Under the pieces are notes generated by a model that saw only the letters and a list, made by a program, of their open reading frames with translations, ran no database searches and was not told where the DNA came from. The position numbers were made by a program, and so were the translations under genes. From NCBI RefSeq assembly GCF_000020365.1, contig NC_012108.1:5030001-5094000 (forward strand): a stretch of 64,000 nt of DNA. Reading direction: 5' to 3'. This DNA is from Desulforapulum autotrophicum HRM2 (GTDB lineage: Bacteria; Desulfobacterota; Desulfobacteria; Desulfobacterales; Desulfobacteraceae). Positions 1 to 7,137 of the stretch are shown piece by piece. Numbering within the stretch: the first letter of the stretch is position 1; each line of letters opens with the position of its first letter.

Positions 1-312
1 TGATGGTTTTGATTTTCGCAGCTTTTTTAATTTTTTATAAATTTTAATTGCTCTCGGTGCATAAACAGTTTCTATAGCATATTGGAGTCGCGGAATAAGG
101 TCAGAATCAGTTTTGTTGCTTTTTCCTAAATTGAAATCTTGAAACGTTAGTACATAATTATGAAACGAGTCTTCACCACCTTTAGAAACCGGATGAAGGT
201 GGTCAATAACCATTTCTTCACGCTTTATCGGCCTGCCTGTATAAAAGCAGATACCTTTATATGCAAGGAAAACAGCCTCTCTCACCATTGGATTGCTAAT
301 AGATATCTGCAT
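1..312 (-). CDS. HNH endonuclease (partial, runs off the window)
   Basis: An open frame on the minus strand starts at an ATG at 312 (an in-frame stop lies just upstream) and is still open at position 1, so the C-terminus is missing. Residues 22-45 carry Cys-Phe-Tyr-Thr-Gly followed by Asp-His-Leu-His-Pro-Val and a Lys-Gly-Gly turn, then Asn-Tyr-Val and Gly-Lys-Ser. This is the beta-beta-alpha-metal HNH pattern in which His38 or its neighbour would be the catalytic base. Family knowledge: such nucleases occur in restriction, phage and mobile-element contexts. The start lies 48 bases beyond the stop of the upstream gene at 360-710, so the two probably form one transcript. There is no clear ribosome binding site, and the biological target cannot be told from the sequence. 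Confidence 0.7.
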   Translation of the reverse strand, partial: MQISISNPMVREAVFLAYKGICFYTGRPIKREEMVIDHLHPVSKGGEDSFHNYVLTFQDFNLGKSNKTDSDLIPRLQYAIETVYAPRAIKIYKKLKKLRKSKPS

Positions 313-359
313 TATTTTTTAAAGAATTGTTTACCATATTTTTTTTGTTGCTAAAGCCG

Positions 360-710
360 CTAATCAACCGCACGGCGTTTAGCTTCAGTAACCTTTAAAT
401 TTTCATACTTCTCTTCAAGTTCATTTATCAGGTTCTTGGTCATGCCGAGCGCATGATTAAAGGCTTCTGGATCTCCGTTTATCCCAGCCACGATATTATC
501 TTTTATGGCTTCTAAAAAGCGGATATTTGTGAAGGTATTATCTTGAGCTTCAAGTATCTGTTCAGTCATATTCCAATCAGGATGATCTTTCAAAGGACAG
601 GTTACAGGAAATTCTCTGCCGGTATTAGATTCGATTTGATCTCCGACAAGCTTGCATGACCGCCACTCCGGACACCGATGACCACATTTTTTTAACTCCC
701 ATATTTTCAA
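360..710 (-). CDS. Hypothetical Cys-rich protein upstream of the HNH gene
   Basis: A 116-residue protein I do not recognise. The N-terminal 40 residues hold a Cys-Gly-His-Arg-Cys cluster, a further Cys after a Trp-Arg-Ser stretch and a fourth Cys in a Thr-Cys-Pro motif, which suggests a small zinc- or iron-binding knuckle. The C-terminal half is charged and predicted helical. It is followed on the same strand by the HNH endonuclease gene and preceded by about 400 noncoding bases next to an IS91-type remnant, so it belongs to an accessory segment. Whether it is a partner of the nuclease is only a guess from adjacency. Confidence 0.5.
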   Translation of the reverse strand: MKIWELKKCGHRCPEWRSCKLVGDQIESNTGREFPVTCPLKDHPDWNMTEQILEAQDNTFTNIRFLEAIKDNIVAGINGDPEAFNHALGMTKNLINELEEKYENLKVTEAKRRAVD

Positions 711-1128
711 GTCAACAACGCCCCCTTTTTACTTTTGTTTTTTCCCAACTAAAAGCGTTTTATCAATAGTCCCGCCTCAGACGAGCCCATGATGTTTATA
801 CTTGATGCAATCTTTCTGAAAAACTGAACCGGTCGTTCCGTGAGGCGGGATTAGTGATAAAATGTTGTTGAACAATGCCGCGGATCTGGGCCAGAAGTTC
901 TTATTTCAACTATGGGGTTTATATCGCCTGTCTTCTGACTGCGCAAGGGTAATATGATGTTTTTTTTGAGGAAATGTCTTAAATTGTTACCTGTTGTTTG
1001 TCGCATATTATTTTGCTTTGATATGAAGGCCAAACCAGGAACAATGCTGCCTGTTTTTAAACGCACCTCACCGGGATGGCCTGCTGCCATTTTACTTGCC
1101 GTAAATTGTTTCAAATTAAAGATTATAT
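711..1128. other. Noncoding stretch with a 10-bp inverted repeat
   Basis: No convincing gene. Positions 770-779 (TCCCGCCTCA) and 841-850 (TGAGGCGGGA) are perfect inverted copies about 60 bases apart. They lie between the small gene pair and the end of the IS91-type transposase, so they could mark an insertion sequence end or a terminator, but neither is proven. The open frames across 851-1232 have no recognisable protein features. Confidence 0.35.
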
Positions 1129-2372
1129 TCAAGAGGTATCCCAGGCAACCTCCTTTCGAGAGGGTAAAATATAGTCAACATACTCCGGTAATAATTCATA
1201 AAGCCTTACCAGGCGTCCTTTACCGCATTTAGGACATTTCCTGATATTAACACCGGTGAGTCTTTGCATCATTTCTTCCAGGGATTCCTCATCAAGACTG
1301 GGATCAGCTTTGTCTTCCGTACCATTCTGGGCCAACTGACTTATCAGGAGTATGTTCTGTGCCTTATACCGGGGGGACAAAAATCCAAAGTGCCGGATTT
1401 TTTTGAATCCTTTGGGCAGAACATGGAGCAGGAATCTTCTGATGAATTCAACTGCATCAAGGGTCATTTCTTTGAGGGCATTGTTCTGTGCCCGATCTTT
1501 CCAGGTAAACACGACTTTGTCATTTTCAAAGGATTTAATTCTGTGATTGGAAATGGCCACACGATGCGTATATCTGCCCAGGTACTCAAGAACTTTCCCA
1601 GGGCCTGAGCAGGGGGATTTGGCATAGCCGGACCATTTCTTTTTCCGGATGGTTTTGATCAGGCTGTTGAATCCGGCTGATGTTCCATATTTATCAGTAT
1701 TGCCAGGAAACTTGAGCTCTCCGGCTTCGTATAATTCCTTTAGGCCTTTGATATAGATCCCCTTGAATGCATTAACCAGGGATCGCGTTTTAAAAAGGTA
1801 GTTTTTTTGGAAGGTGTCCAGGTTGTTCGGTCGTCTGACAGTACGCCGCCGGGTACAAGGCAATGAAGATGAAAATGATCCAGAATGGTCTGGCTCCAGG
1901 TGTGAAGCACGCCGATAAATCCTGGCCTGCCCTGGAGCCGCCATTGGGGATCGGCGGCAAATTGTTTAATGGTCAGATTAACCGAGGAGAACAAAAGATC
2001 CAACAAAGGTCTCATATTGCACAGAATGACCGGGTTCAGATCGTGGGGCAGCGTGAATACAAGGTGGTAATAGGTGGCCGGCAAGAGTTCTGATTGACGG
2101 TTCATCAGCCAGCGTTCTTTGGTCATGGTCTGGCACTTGGGACAATGCCTGTTCCGGCAGGAATTATAGGCGTTTTGATGGTGATCGCAGTTGGAACAAA
2201 AATCAATATGGCCTCCCAGGGCCGCTGTCCGACAGACGATAATCCGGTTCATTACTTTTATCTGTTCGTGTGAGGCGTTGAATTTTTCCAGAAAGAGATG
2301 CCCTGCCTGCCTGAAGATATCTGCTATTTCGTGTTTGGGTCTGCTGCTTTGATCGCAGCGCTCAGCGATCAT
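1129..2372 (-). pseudogene. IS91-family transposase, frameshifted
   Basis: Two overlapping frames together make one IS91-type (HUH, Y1) transposase. The upstream part (2372 to about 1810) has the N-terminal zinc-binding Cys pairs (His-Cys-Pro-Lys-Cys) and the His-Phe-His-Leu-His HUH motif. The downstream part (about 1810 to 1129) has the Tyr-Leu-Gly-Arg-Tyr-Thr-His-Arg-Val-Ala motif with the nucleophilic tyrosine region, and a C-terminal Cys-Pro-Lys-Cys pair. The reading frame shifts at or near a run of seven T at 1802-1808 on the plus strand, so a one-base homopolymer change is the simplest cause. The start codon overlaps the stop of the upstream recombinase fragment (ATGA), the usual arrangement for IS91 relatives. 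It is probably inactive unless the shift is a sequencing error. Confidence 0.85.
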
Positions 2373-2527
2373 TGGAGCACCGCATCGGCAGGACTGACGA
2401 CTTTGGATATGGCATCATTACTGATGTGAATATAACGGGCGGTTGTCCTGATGGATTTATGGCCGAACATCTTCTGAAGGATGACTGTCTGAGTGCCCTG
2501 TTCCAGTAAATGGGTTGCGAAGCAGTG
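2369..2527 (-). pseudogene. Tyrosine recombinase C-terminal fragment (IS91-associated)
   Basis: The last 52 codons of a tyrosine recombinase. It contains His-Cys-Phe-Ala-Thr-His-Leu-Leu-Glu, then Gly-His-Lys-Ser and Thr-Ala-Arg-Tyr-Ile-His, matching the family's HxxR-like box, GH box and nucleophilic tyrosine segment. The N-terminal catalytic arginine and core-binding domain are absent because homology stops at a palindrome centred at 2544-2545. Its TGA overlaps the transposase ATG by two bases. In family terms this is the small integrase-like ORF that precedes the transposase in IS91 relatives. Confidence 0.75.
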
Positions 2528-2533
2528 GCTTTG

Positions 2534-2555
2534 AAAATCCAAACGTTTGGATTTT
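2534..2555. repeat. Perfect 22-bp palindrome between two recombinase fragments
   Basis: Two 11-base arms (AAAATCCAAAC and its exact complement) meet without a spacer. Homology extends outward beyond the arms on both sides, because the two flanking recombinase fragments begin with related codons (Asp-Phe-x-Ser-His-Cys-Phe-Ala). It therefore looks like the centre of a fold-back or inverted-duplication junction. Confidence 0.7.
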
Positions 2556-2561
2556 CTCAGC

Positions 2562-2714
2562 CACTGTTTTGCAAGCCATCTGCTACAGGCAAATTATGAT
2601 ATTCGTACCATTCAGGAACTTTTAGGGCACAGTGATGTTCGAACCACAATGATTTATACCCATACCGTCCATTCAAGAACCATTAAGGAAACAAAAAGCC
2701 CCTTGGATTTATAG
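2562..2714 (+). pseudogene. Tyrosine recombinase C-terminal fragment, integron-integrase-like
   Basis: Fifty codons running to a TAG. The order is His-Cys-Phe-Ala-Ser-His-Leu-Leu, then [12 protein letters not shown], then Thr-Thr-Met-Ile-Tyr-Thr-His with the nucleophilic tyrosine, and a C-terminal Ser-Pro-Leu-Asp. That tail and the Tyr-Asp-Ile-Arg-Thr segment are typical of IntI-type and related recombinases. No N-terminal part is present and no attC site was recognised nearby. It points away from the IS91-type fragment, with the palindrome at 2534-2555 between them. IntI origin is likely but XerC/D-like transposon recombinases look similar at this length. Confidence 0.65.
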
Positions 2715-2978
2715 AGCAGGTTCTATAGCTCCGCCCCGTGGGTTACATTTTTCGCAGGTATAGACAATTGAAATTTAATCCATTTTATTGACACATTACT
2801 TCTTATATAAGGATGAAAAAAAAAGCAATCAGGGAAAAACCCAATTTTTAAAAAATAATTTTTCTCTGAACGGCTTTCCATGGAAAACGGTGGGATAAGC
2901 TACCGGATGTTGCCCTGTCCGTAATGAAAAGATATCTTGTCTGCAGATCGTCACCATCCAAATATTTGCAAATCACGG

Positions 2979-3866
2979 TCATGGAGTCGGTTTGTCAAAA
3001 GCATGAGGAATGGCGGCTAACACCTCGGTAAGTGCCCGTGGGATCTGGTGTATCACCTCAACGATGGACGAGGCTGGGGTGGGGTTGGCATAAAATCCGG
3101 CAAGGCGGTTTGTCTTTGCTGCAATTTCAGCGGCCAAGGGAATGGCCATGCCACTTGCCACCAGGGCCGTTACAATGCCCGTGAGGGTATCCCCGGTCCC
3201 GCCCATGGCCTCCATGGCCTCAACGGCCGGGAAGTCCACGGTTGATAGAATGCCCGCCCCATTGGCCACATGGTCAATTTTTCCCTTTACAAGGAGATGG
3301 GTTGCACCGTTATTGTGGAGATAGGCCCGCTGGATGAGGTCTTCGGCCCTGTTTTCGTCATGGAGAATGAACCCCCGGGTATAAAAGGGATGGGGGGCGG
3401 TCTCATCGGCAAGAAAGGCAAGCTCTCCTGCATCCGGGGTAAAGAGATCATAAAAACCGGCCTGGCCACTCATTTTGGCCGCATACATGAAACCGGCATC
3501 GGCAATCATCAACGGTTTTTTCGCCATGGCTTCCACGGCAAAAACAATCCGGTTGTGCCAGTCCACGTCGGGCTGAAGATAGTGAAAGGCCAGGGTGTGA
3601 ATCGCCATGGCCGGAAGGTGCTCCACAAGATGGCTGTAGAGCCTTCGGCTGCCCTTGCCAAGCCCGATATCCCCCACCAGAAATCCTGTGACCTCGCAAT
3701 CATCCAGGACTTCGCAGGCCTTGAGGACCGCAGCCACTAGGGCCGGGGTTCCCCGGTTAACGGCCACATCAAGGCCTTGAATTTCAAGGGTATCCCCCTT
3801 TAACCTCACCTCGCCTGACACCAGGGGAAAGGAGTCATCGGGAACGGTTCCAACTATGGCAAGCAT
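2979..3866 (-). CDS. NAD(P)HX dehydratase / ribokinase-fold protein (YjeF C-terminal-like) in a selenium-type cluster
   Basis: A 295-residue protein with the Gly-Gly-Thr-Gly-Asp-Thr-Leu-Thr-Gly motif (around residue 228) of ADP/ATP-dependent NAD(P)H-hydrate dehydratases, where the aspartate is the catalytic base, and an earlier Asp-Ala-Gly-Phe and Thr-Pro-Asp-Ala-Gly-Glu stretch as in the family. There is no YjeF N-terminal epimerase domain, so it is the C-terminal type alone. The start overlaps the end of the DUF3343 gene by 13 bases, with GAGGAG upstream, so it is translationally coupled to a YedE/YedF/DUF3343 operon. That context suggests a role in selenium or sulfur handling rather than general cofactor repair, but this is inference. 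It is the last gene of the operon. Confidence 0.75.
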   Translation of the reverse strand: MLAIVGTVPDDSFPLVSGEVRLKGDTLEIQGLDVAVNRGTPALVAAVLKACEVLDDCEVTGFLVGDIGLGKGSRRLYSHLVEHLPAMAIHTLAFHYLQPDVDWHNRIVFAVEAMAKKPLMIADAGFMYAAKMSGQAGFYDLFTPDAGELAFLADETAPHPFYTRGFILHDENRAEDLIQRAYLHNNGATHLLVKGKIDHVANGAGILSTVDFPAVEAMEAMGGTGDTLTGIVTALVASGMAIPLAAEIAAKTNRLAGFYANPTPASSIVEVIHQIPRALTEVLAAIPHAFDKPTP

Positions 3867-4414
3867 TGTCGCTCGATCTCCTCAAGGGCAAGTTTCAGGG
3901 CATAGCCGCACAGGGTATGGCCCATGATGCCGGGTCTGGGGGTATTGCTGAGGGTCTGGCCCACCATGAGACCGGCAAGGTAGGGAACGTCCGGGCATCC
4001 ACCCCCGGAAACATTGACGATGACAAGCGTCTCCTTGTCCACGGTGAGTTTCATGTTGGCGGCCCTGACCATGAGATACCGACCAAAATCCTTGGTATGG
4101 AATAGATCCACCGGTTTTAAAAGCGGATCATTCACCGGAACCACTTCAAGGGGAGGAATCCCCGCATCCGTGAGCAGGCGCGTAAGATGGAGTTCTTCCA
4201 TCAGCGGGAACTCAATGACAAGATCGCATCCGCTCTGGATTCCCGGCGGCGGCCCCATTACCCGGATGGGCCATCCCCCGTTCTTTAACACCCGTTCGGC
4301 CTGGATCACCTCGCTCGTGTTCTCAAACACAAGTATCCCCAGTATCCCCAGATCATCCCGGTCCTGTGGCGACTCCTGCCGTTTAAACCGATTGAGAAAA
4401 CGGCGAATCAACAT
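3854..4414 (-). CDS. DUF3343 family protein
   Basis: A 186-residue protein. After a basic N-terminus it has a small alpha/beta domain with Val-Phe-Glu-Asn-Thr-Ser-Glu and Val-Met-Gly-Pro-Pro-Pro (residues 30-60), matching the DUF3343 pattern of putative Se/S-binding proteins, which often sit beside or are fused to YedF/TusA proteins. The C-terminal half carries Gly-Gly-Gly-Cys-Pro-Asp-Val-Pro and Leu-Cys-Gly-Tyr-Ala, two cysteines that could carry persulfide or selenide. The gene lies between the TusA-like gene (37 bases away) and the dehydratase-like gene (overlapping), consistent with co-translation. The biochemical role of the family is not established. Confidence 0.75.
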   Translation of the reverse strand: MLIRRFLNRFKRQESPQDRDDLGILGILVFENTSEVIQAERVLKNGGWPIRVMGPPPGIQSGCDLVIEFPLMEELHLTRLLTDAGIPPLEVVPVNDPLLKPVDLFHTKDFGRYLMVRAANMKLTVDKETLVIVNVSGGGCPDVPYLAGLMVGQTLSNTPRPGIMGHTLCGYALKLALEEIERQCLP

Positions 4415-4450
4415 GGCAGGTACATTCCGGCTCGTCCCATCTTTATCCCA

Positions 4451-4669
4451 TCAGTCCCTGGCAAGCGAGATGGTGTATTCCTCCCCATCCTGGGCGATAT
4501 CCACAACCTTACATCCCTGGCTTACGGCGGCCCTTGAGACATTTTCCTTTGAAGCTTCGCTGTCCACCAGGACTTTGATTTCCTTTTCTGATCCGCCCTT
4601 GATTTCATCCATGGTCATCAGGACCGGTTGGGGACACGAAAGCCCCCTGGCATCTATGGTAACACTCAT
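4451..4669 (-). CDS. TusA/YedF-like sulfur (selenium) carrier protein
   Basis: A 72-residue single-domain protein with the family hallmark Arg-Gly-Leu-Ser-Cys-Pro-Gln-Pro (residues 8-15), whose cysteine carries persulfide in TusA and is thought to carry selenium or sulfur in YedF relatives. It starts 27 bases after the YedE transporter stop and is followed by DUF3343. With those neighbours it is better read as a YedF-type protein than as the tRNA-thiolation TusA. The YedE-YedF pairing is the standard basis for calling these clusters selenium-related. Confidence 0.85.
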   Translation of the reverse strand: MSVTIDARGLSCPQPVLMTMDEIKGGSEKEIKVLVDSEASKENVSRAAVSQGCKVVDIAQDGEEYTISLARD

Positions 4670-4695
4670 CGTAACTCTCCTCTTAACGCTTCTGG

Positions 4696-5790
4696 TTAAC
4701 GCTTCTGGACTTTTTTACCCATGAAAAAACCGATAAAAAGACAAATCGCCAACCCTATAAACACGCCTGCAATGCCGTGGGGGCCGACGCCCTTGGGTGA
4801 ACTTGCAAGTCCGAAATTGTGGGCAACAGCAGCTCCTGCAATCATGCCAAACACAAACACGGCCGCATCCCCGTCGCCTTCACCTGCAAGGAAAAGCTGA
4901 CGTCCGGGACATCCGCCTGCAAGGGCAAAGGCAAGCCCTGCAACCAGCATGCCGGCAAAGTTCCAGATGTGCATTGTGTGGGCCACGGGTTGACCCTCAA
5001 AACCCGGATGAAACTGACCGACAACAAGGTTGGTTCCCAGGGCGAATACAAGCAAGGCCATGAACCCGGAGAACAGATGCACCTGCTTGAACAGAATCAG
5101 GTCCCGGAGGGCTCCCATGGTGCAGAACCGGCTTCTCTGGGCAATAAATCCAACCACCAGGGCAATACCAAGGGAGATCAAAAGGGGTGCATGCATGGCA
5201 CCCGGTCCCTTGAGGCTGTAAAAGAGTACTCCGGTTTTGGCCTGGCCCTCCACAAAGGGATAGATGATCATGAGGACAAGCAGGCCGACCATGACAAGGG
5301 GCAGGGTGAAGCCTGCGGCCCTGGGGCTTGGCTGGGTCCGTCCAAGGGTGTAGCCGTTTTTCAGGAACTGCACCCCGATCCAGATACCGGCAGCAAGGCC
5401 CAGAAGACCGACAACCGCGTTCCAGTCTCCACCGGCAATGCGAAGCACGGCCCGCCAGGGACATCCCAGGAATACCAGAGCGCCGATCATGGCGATCATG
5501 CCAAGGATAAACCGTACAACGGGCGCTGACCCGCACCTTGGCCGAAATTCGTTAAAGCTGAGGGCCGCAACCAGGGAACCCAGGACAAACCCGATGATTT
5601 CAGGACGGATATATTGAACCACCCCTGCCCTGTGAAACCCCATGGCCCCTGCGATATCACGCTCAAAACAGGCCACACAGATACCCATGTTCCCAGGATT
5701 TCCAAATTTTTGCAGCAAGGCTGCTGCAATGCCGATAAAGGCGCCAACACCGATGATTCCCCACCGGGTGGCAAAAACATTTTTAACCAT
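4696..5790 (-). CDS. yedE: YedE family putative selenium (sulfur) transporter
   Basis: A 364-residue polytopic membrane protein of the YeeE/YedE sulfur transport family. About nine to ten hydrophobic segments are visible. Conserved cysteines stand in Cys-Val-Ala-Cys-Phe-Glu-Arg (about residue 38), Gly-Cys-Pro-Trp-Arg (about 109), Arg-Phe-Cys-Thr-Met-Gly and Gly-Cys-Pro-Gly-Arg-Gln (about 295), which in the family relay a sulfur species through the membrane. It is the first gene of a four-gene minus-strand operon. A GGAGGT ribosome binding site lies nine bases before the ATG. Selenium as substrate follows from the YedF/DUF3343 neighbours and is not proven; thiosulfate or sulfide are the alternatives. 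Confidence 0.85.
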   Translation of the reverse strand: MVKNVFATRWGIIGVGAFIGIAAALLQKFGNPGNMGICVACFERDIAGAMGFHRAGVVQYIRPEIIGFVLGSLVAALSFNEFRPRCGSAPVVRFILGMIAMIGALVFLGCPWRAVLRIAGGDWNAVVGLLGLAAGIWIGVQFLKNGYTLGRTQPSPRAAGFTLPLVMVGLLVLMIIYPFVEGQAKTGVLFYSLKGPGAMHAPLLISLGIALVVGFIAQRSRFCTMGALRDLILFKQVHLFSGFMALLVFALGTNLVVGQFHPGFEGQPVAHTMHIWNFAGMLVAGLAFALAGGCPGRQLFLAGEGDGDAAVFVFGMIAGAAVAHNFGLASSPKGVGPHGIAGVFIGLAICLFIGFFMGKKVQKR

Positions 5791-6009
5791 TTCCAGATCA
5801 CCTCCAACTATGGATTAAAAGACAAAATCGCTTGTTTTGACTCATGACTCATTTACAATCAGGTTAATGGCACATTTTTTCTGTAAACTCTAATTGATAT
5901 TTGTGATCAAAGACACAAGGCAAATAGAAATACTCTATAACCTCGAGAATGGGTTGACATTCATTTCCCGGTTGCTGTAACTTTAAATTCATCAAAAGGA
6001 GGTATCCCA

Positions 6010-7128
6010 ATGGGAAATGATGAGAAAAAGACTTTTGCACGATTGATGCAGTATGCGGGCATCACCATCAACGGAGATCGCCCCTTTGATCCAAGAATAC
6101 ACAACGACGGATTTTACCGCAGGGTCCTGACACAGCAGAACCTGGGGCTGGGCGAATCCTACATGGAAAAATGGTGGGACTGCACGGCCCTTGACCAGTT
6201 CATCACAAAGATCCTGCAGACAAACCTTCGGGAGCATTTAAAAAAAGACTGGGCCACGGCTCTGCAAGTACTCAAAGCTGCGGCATTCAATCTCCAGCGC
6301 CCGGGGCTGGCATTCAGGGTTGGCGAAATCCACTACGACATCGGCAATGACCTCTATGAGCGAATGCTCGACAAAAGAATGCAGTACTCCTGCGGCTATT
6401 ATAAGGATGCGGATACCCTTGAAGAGGCCCAGCGGGCAAAGCTTGACCTTATCTGCAGGAAGCTTGCCCTTGAGCCGGGAATGGAGGTCATTGAACTGGG
6501 CTGCGGATTTGGCGGGTTTGCACGATTTGCAGCCGAAAATTACAGGGTCAAGGTAACCGGCTACACCGTTTCAAAGGAACAGGCAAAATTTGCAAGGCAA
6601 TACTGCAAGGACCTGCCCATTACCATCCACCTGGAAGATTACCGCAAGGCCACAGGAAGTTTTGACCGGGTCGTCTCCATTGGTCTGATGGAGCATGTGG
6701 GGTGCAAAAACTACCGAACCTATATGAAGCTTGCCAACCAGCTGGTCAAGGCGGACGGCATCGTCTTTATCCACACCATTGGCAGCAACGTGAGCAACAT
6801 CACCTGCAATCCATGGACTACAAAGTACATTTTTCCAAACGGCATGCTGCCGTCCATGGCCCAGCTGTCAAAGGCCATGGAAGGCCTTTTTGTCATGGAG
6901 GACTGGCATAACTTCGGCGAAGATTACGACAAAACACTGATGGCCTGGCACGACAACTTTGTCCGCACCTGGCCTGAACTCAAACAAAACTACTCGGACG
7001 CTTTTTACCGCATGTGGAAATACTACCTGCTGAGCTCGGCAGGCGGCTTTCGCGCAAGAAGCATGCAGGTGTGGCAAATGGTCCTGACCAAGCCGGGCAG
7101 GCCCTGCCCAGACACCCGGATTTCCTAA
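6010..7128 (+). CDS. cfa: Cyclopropane-fatty-acyl-phospholipid synthase
   Basis: A 372-residue homologue of E. coli Cfa, which uses S-adenosylmethionine to add a methylene bridge to unsaturated chains of membrane phospholipids. The SAM site Glu-Leu-Gly-Cys-Gly-Phe-Gly-Gly is at 162-169. The bicarbonate-binding and active-site residues known from E. coli all have counterparts: Cys128 in Tyr-Ser-Cys-Gly-Tyr, Glu228 in Leu-Met-Glu-His-Val, His255 and Ile257 in Phe-Ile-His-Thr-Ile, and Tyr306 in Asn-Phe-Gly-Glu-Asp-Tyr. A strong AAAGGAGG precedes the start. The next gene, a geranylgeranyl-reductase-like flavoprotein, starts nine bases after the stop, so the pair may make a modified branched fatty acid rather than a simple cyclopropane. 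Confidence 0.92.
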   Translation: MGNDEKKTFARLMQYAGITINGDRPFDPRIHNDGFYRRVLTQQNLGLGESYMEKWWDCTALDQFITKILQTNLREHLKKDWATALQVLKAAAFNLQRPGLAFRVGEIHYDIGNDLYERMLDKRMQYSCGYYKDADTLEEAQRAKLDLICRKLALEPGMEVIELGCGFGGFARFAAENYRVKVTGYTVSKEQAKFARQYCKDLPITIHLEDYRKATGSFDRVVSIGLMEHVGCKNYRTYMKLANQLVKADGIVFIHTIGSNVSNITCNPWTTKYIFPNGMLPSMAQLSKAMEGLFVMEDWHNFGEDYDKTLMAWHDNFVRTWPELKQNYSDAFYRMWKYYLLSSAGGFRARSMQVWQMVLTKPGRPCPDTRIS

Positions 7129-7137
7129 GGAGCAGCC

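Larger units (their letters stand above)
1129..2527 (-). mobile_element. IS91-type insertion sequence remnant
   Basis: The element comprises a tyrosine-recombinase C-terminal fragment translationally overlapped with a frameshifted IS91 transposase. The true ends (oriIS and terIS) were not located. The upstream end is broken at about 2528, where a palindrome begins; the downstream end may lie anywhere to about 770, where an inverted repeat is seen. Confidence 0.6.

Noticed and set aside
160-354. A 64-codon plus-strand frame at the left edge
   Set aside because: It lies opposite the HNH endonuclease frame, whose motifs are convincing, and shows no protein features of its own.
1740-1944. Two separate transposase genes
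   Set aside because: The two frames cover complementary halves of one IS91 transposase and meet at a homopolymer run.
2562-2714. An active integron at the IntI-like fragment
   Set aside because: Only the last 50 codons of the recombinase are present and no attI or attC sites were found.
4696-5790. Several long plus-strand frames across the YedE gene
   Set aside because: They are antisense shadows of a GC-rich membrane protein gene and show no protein motifs.
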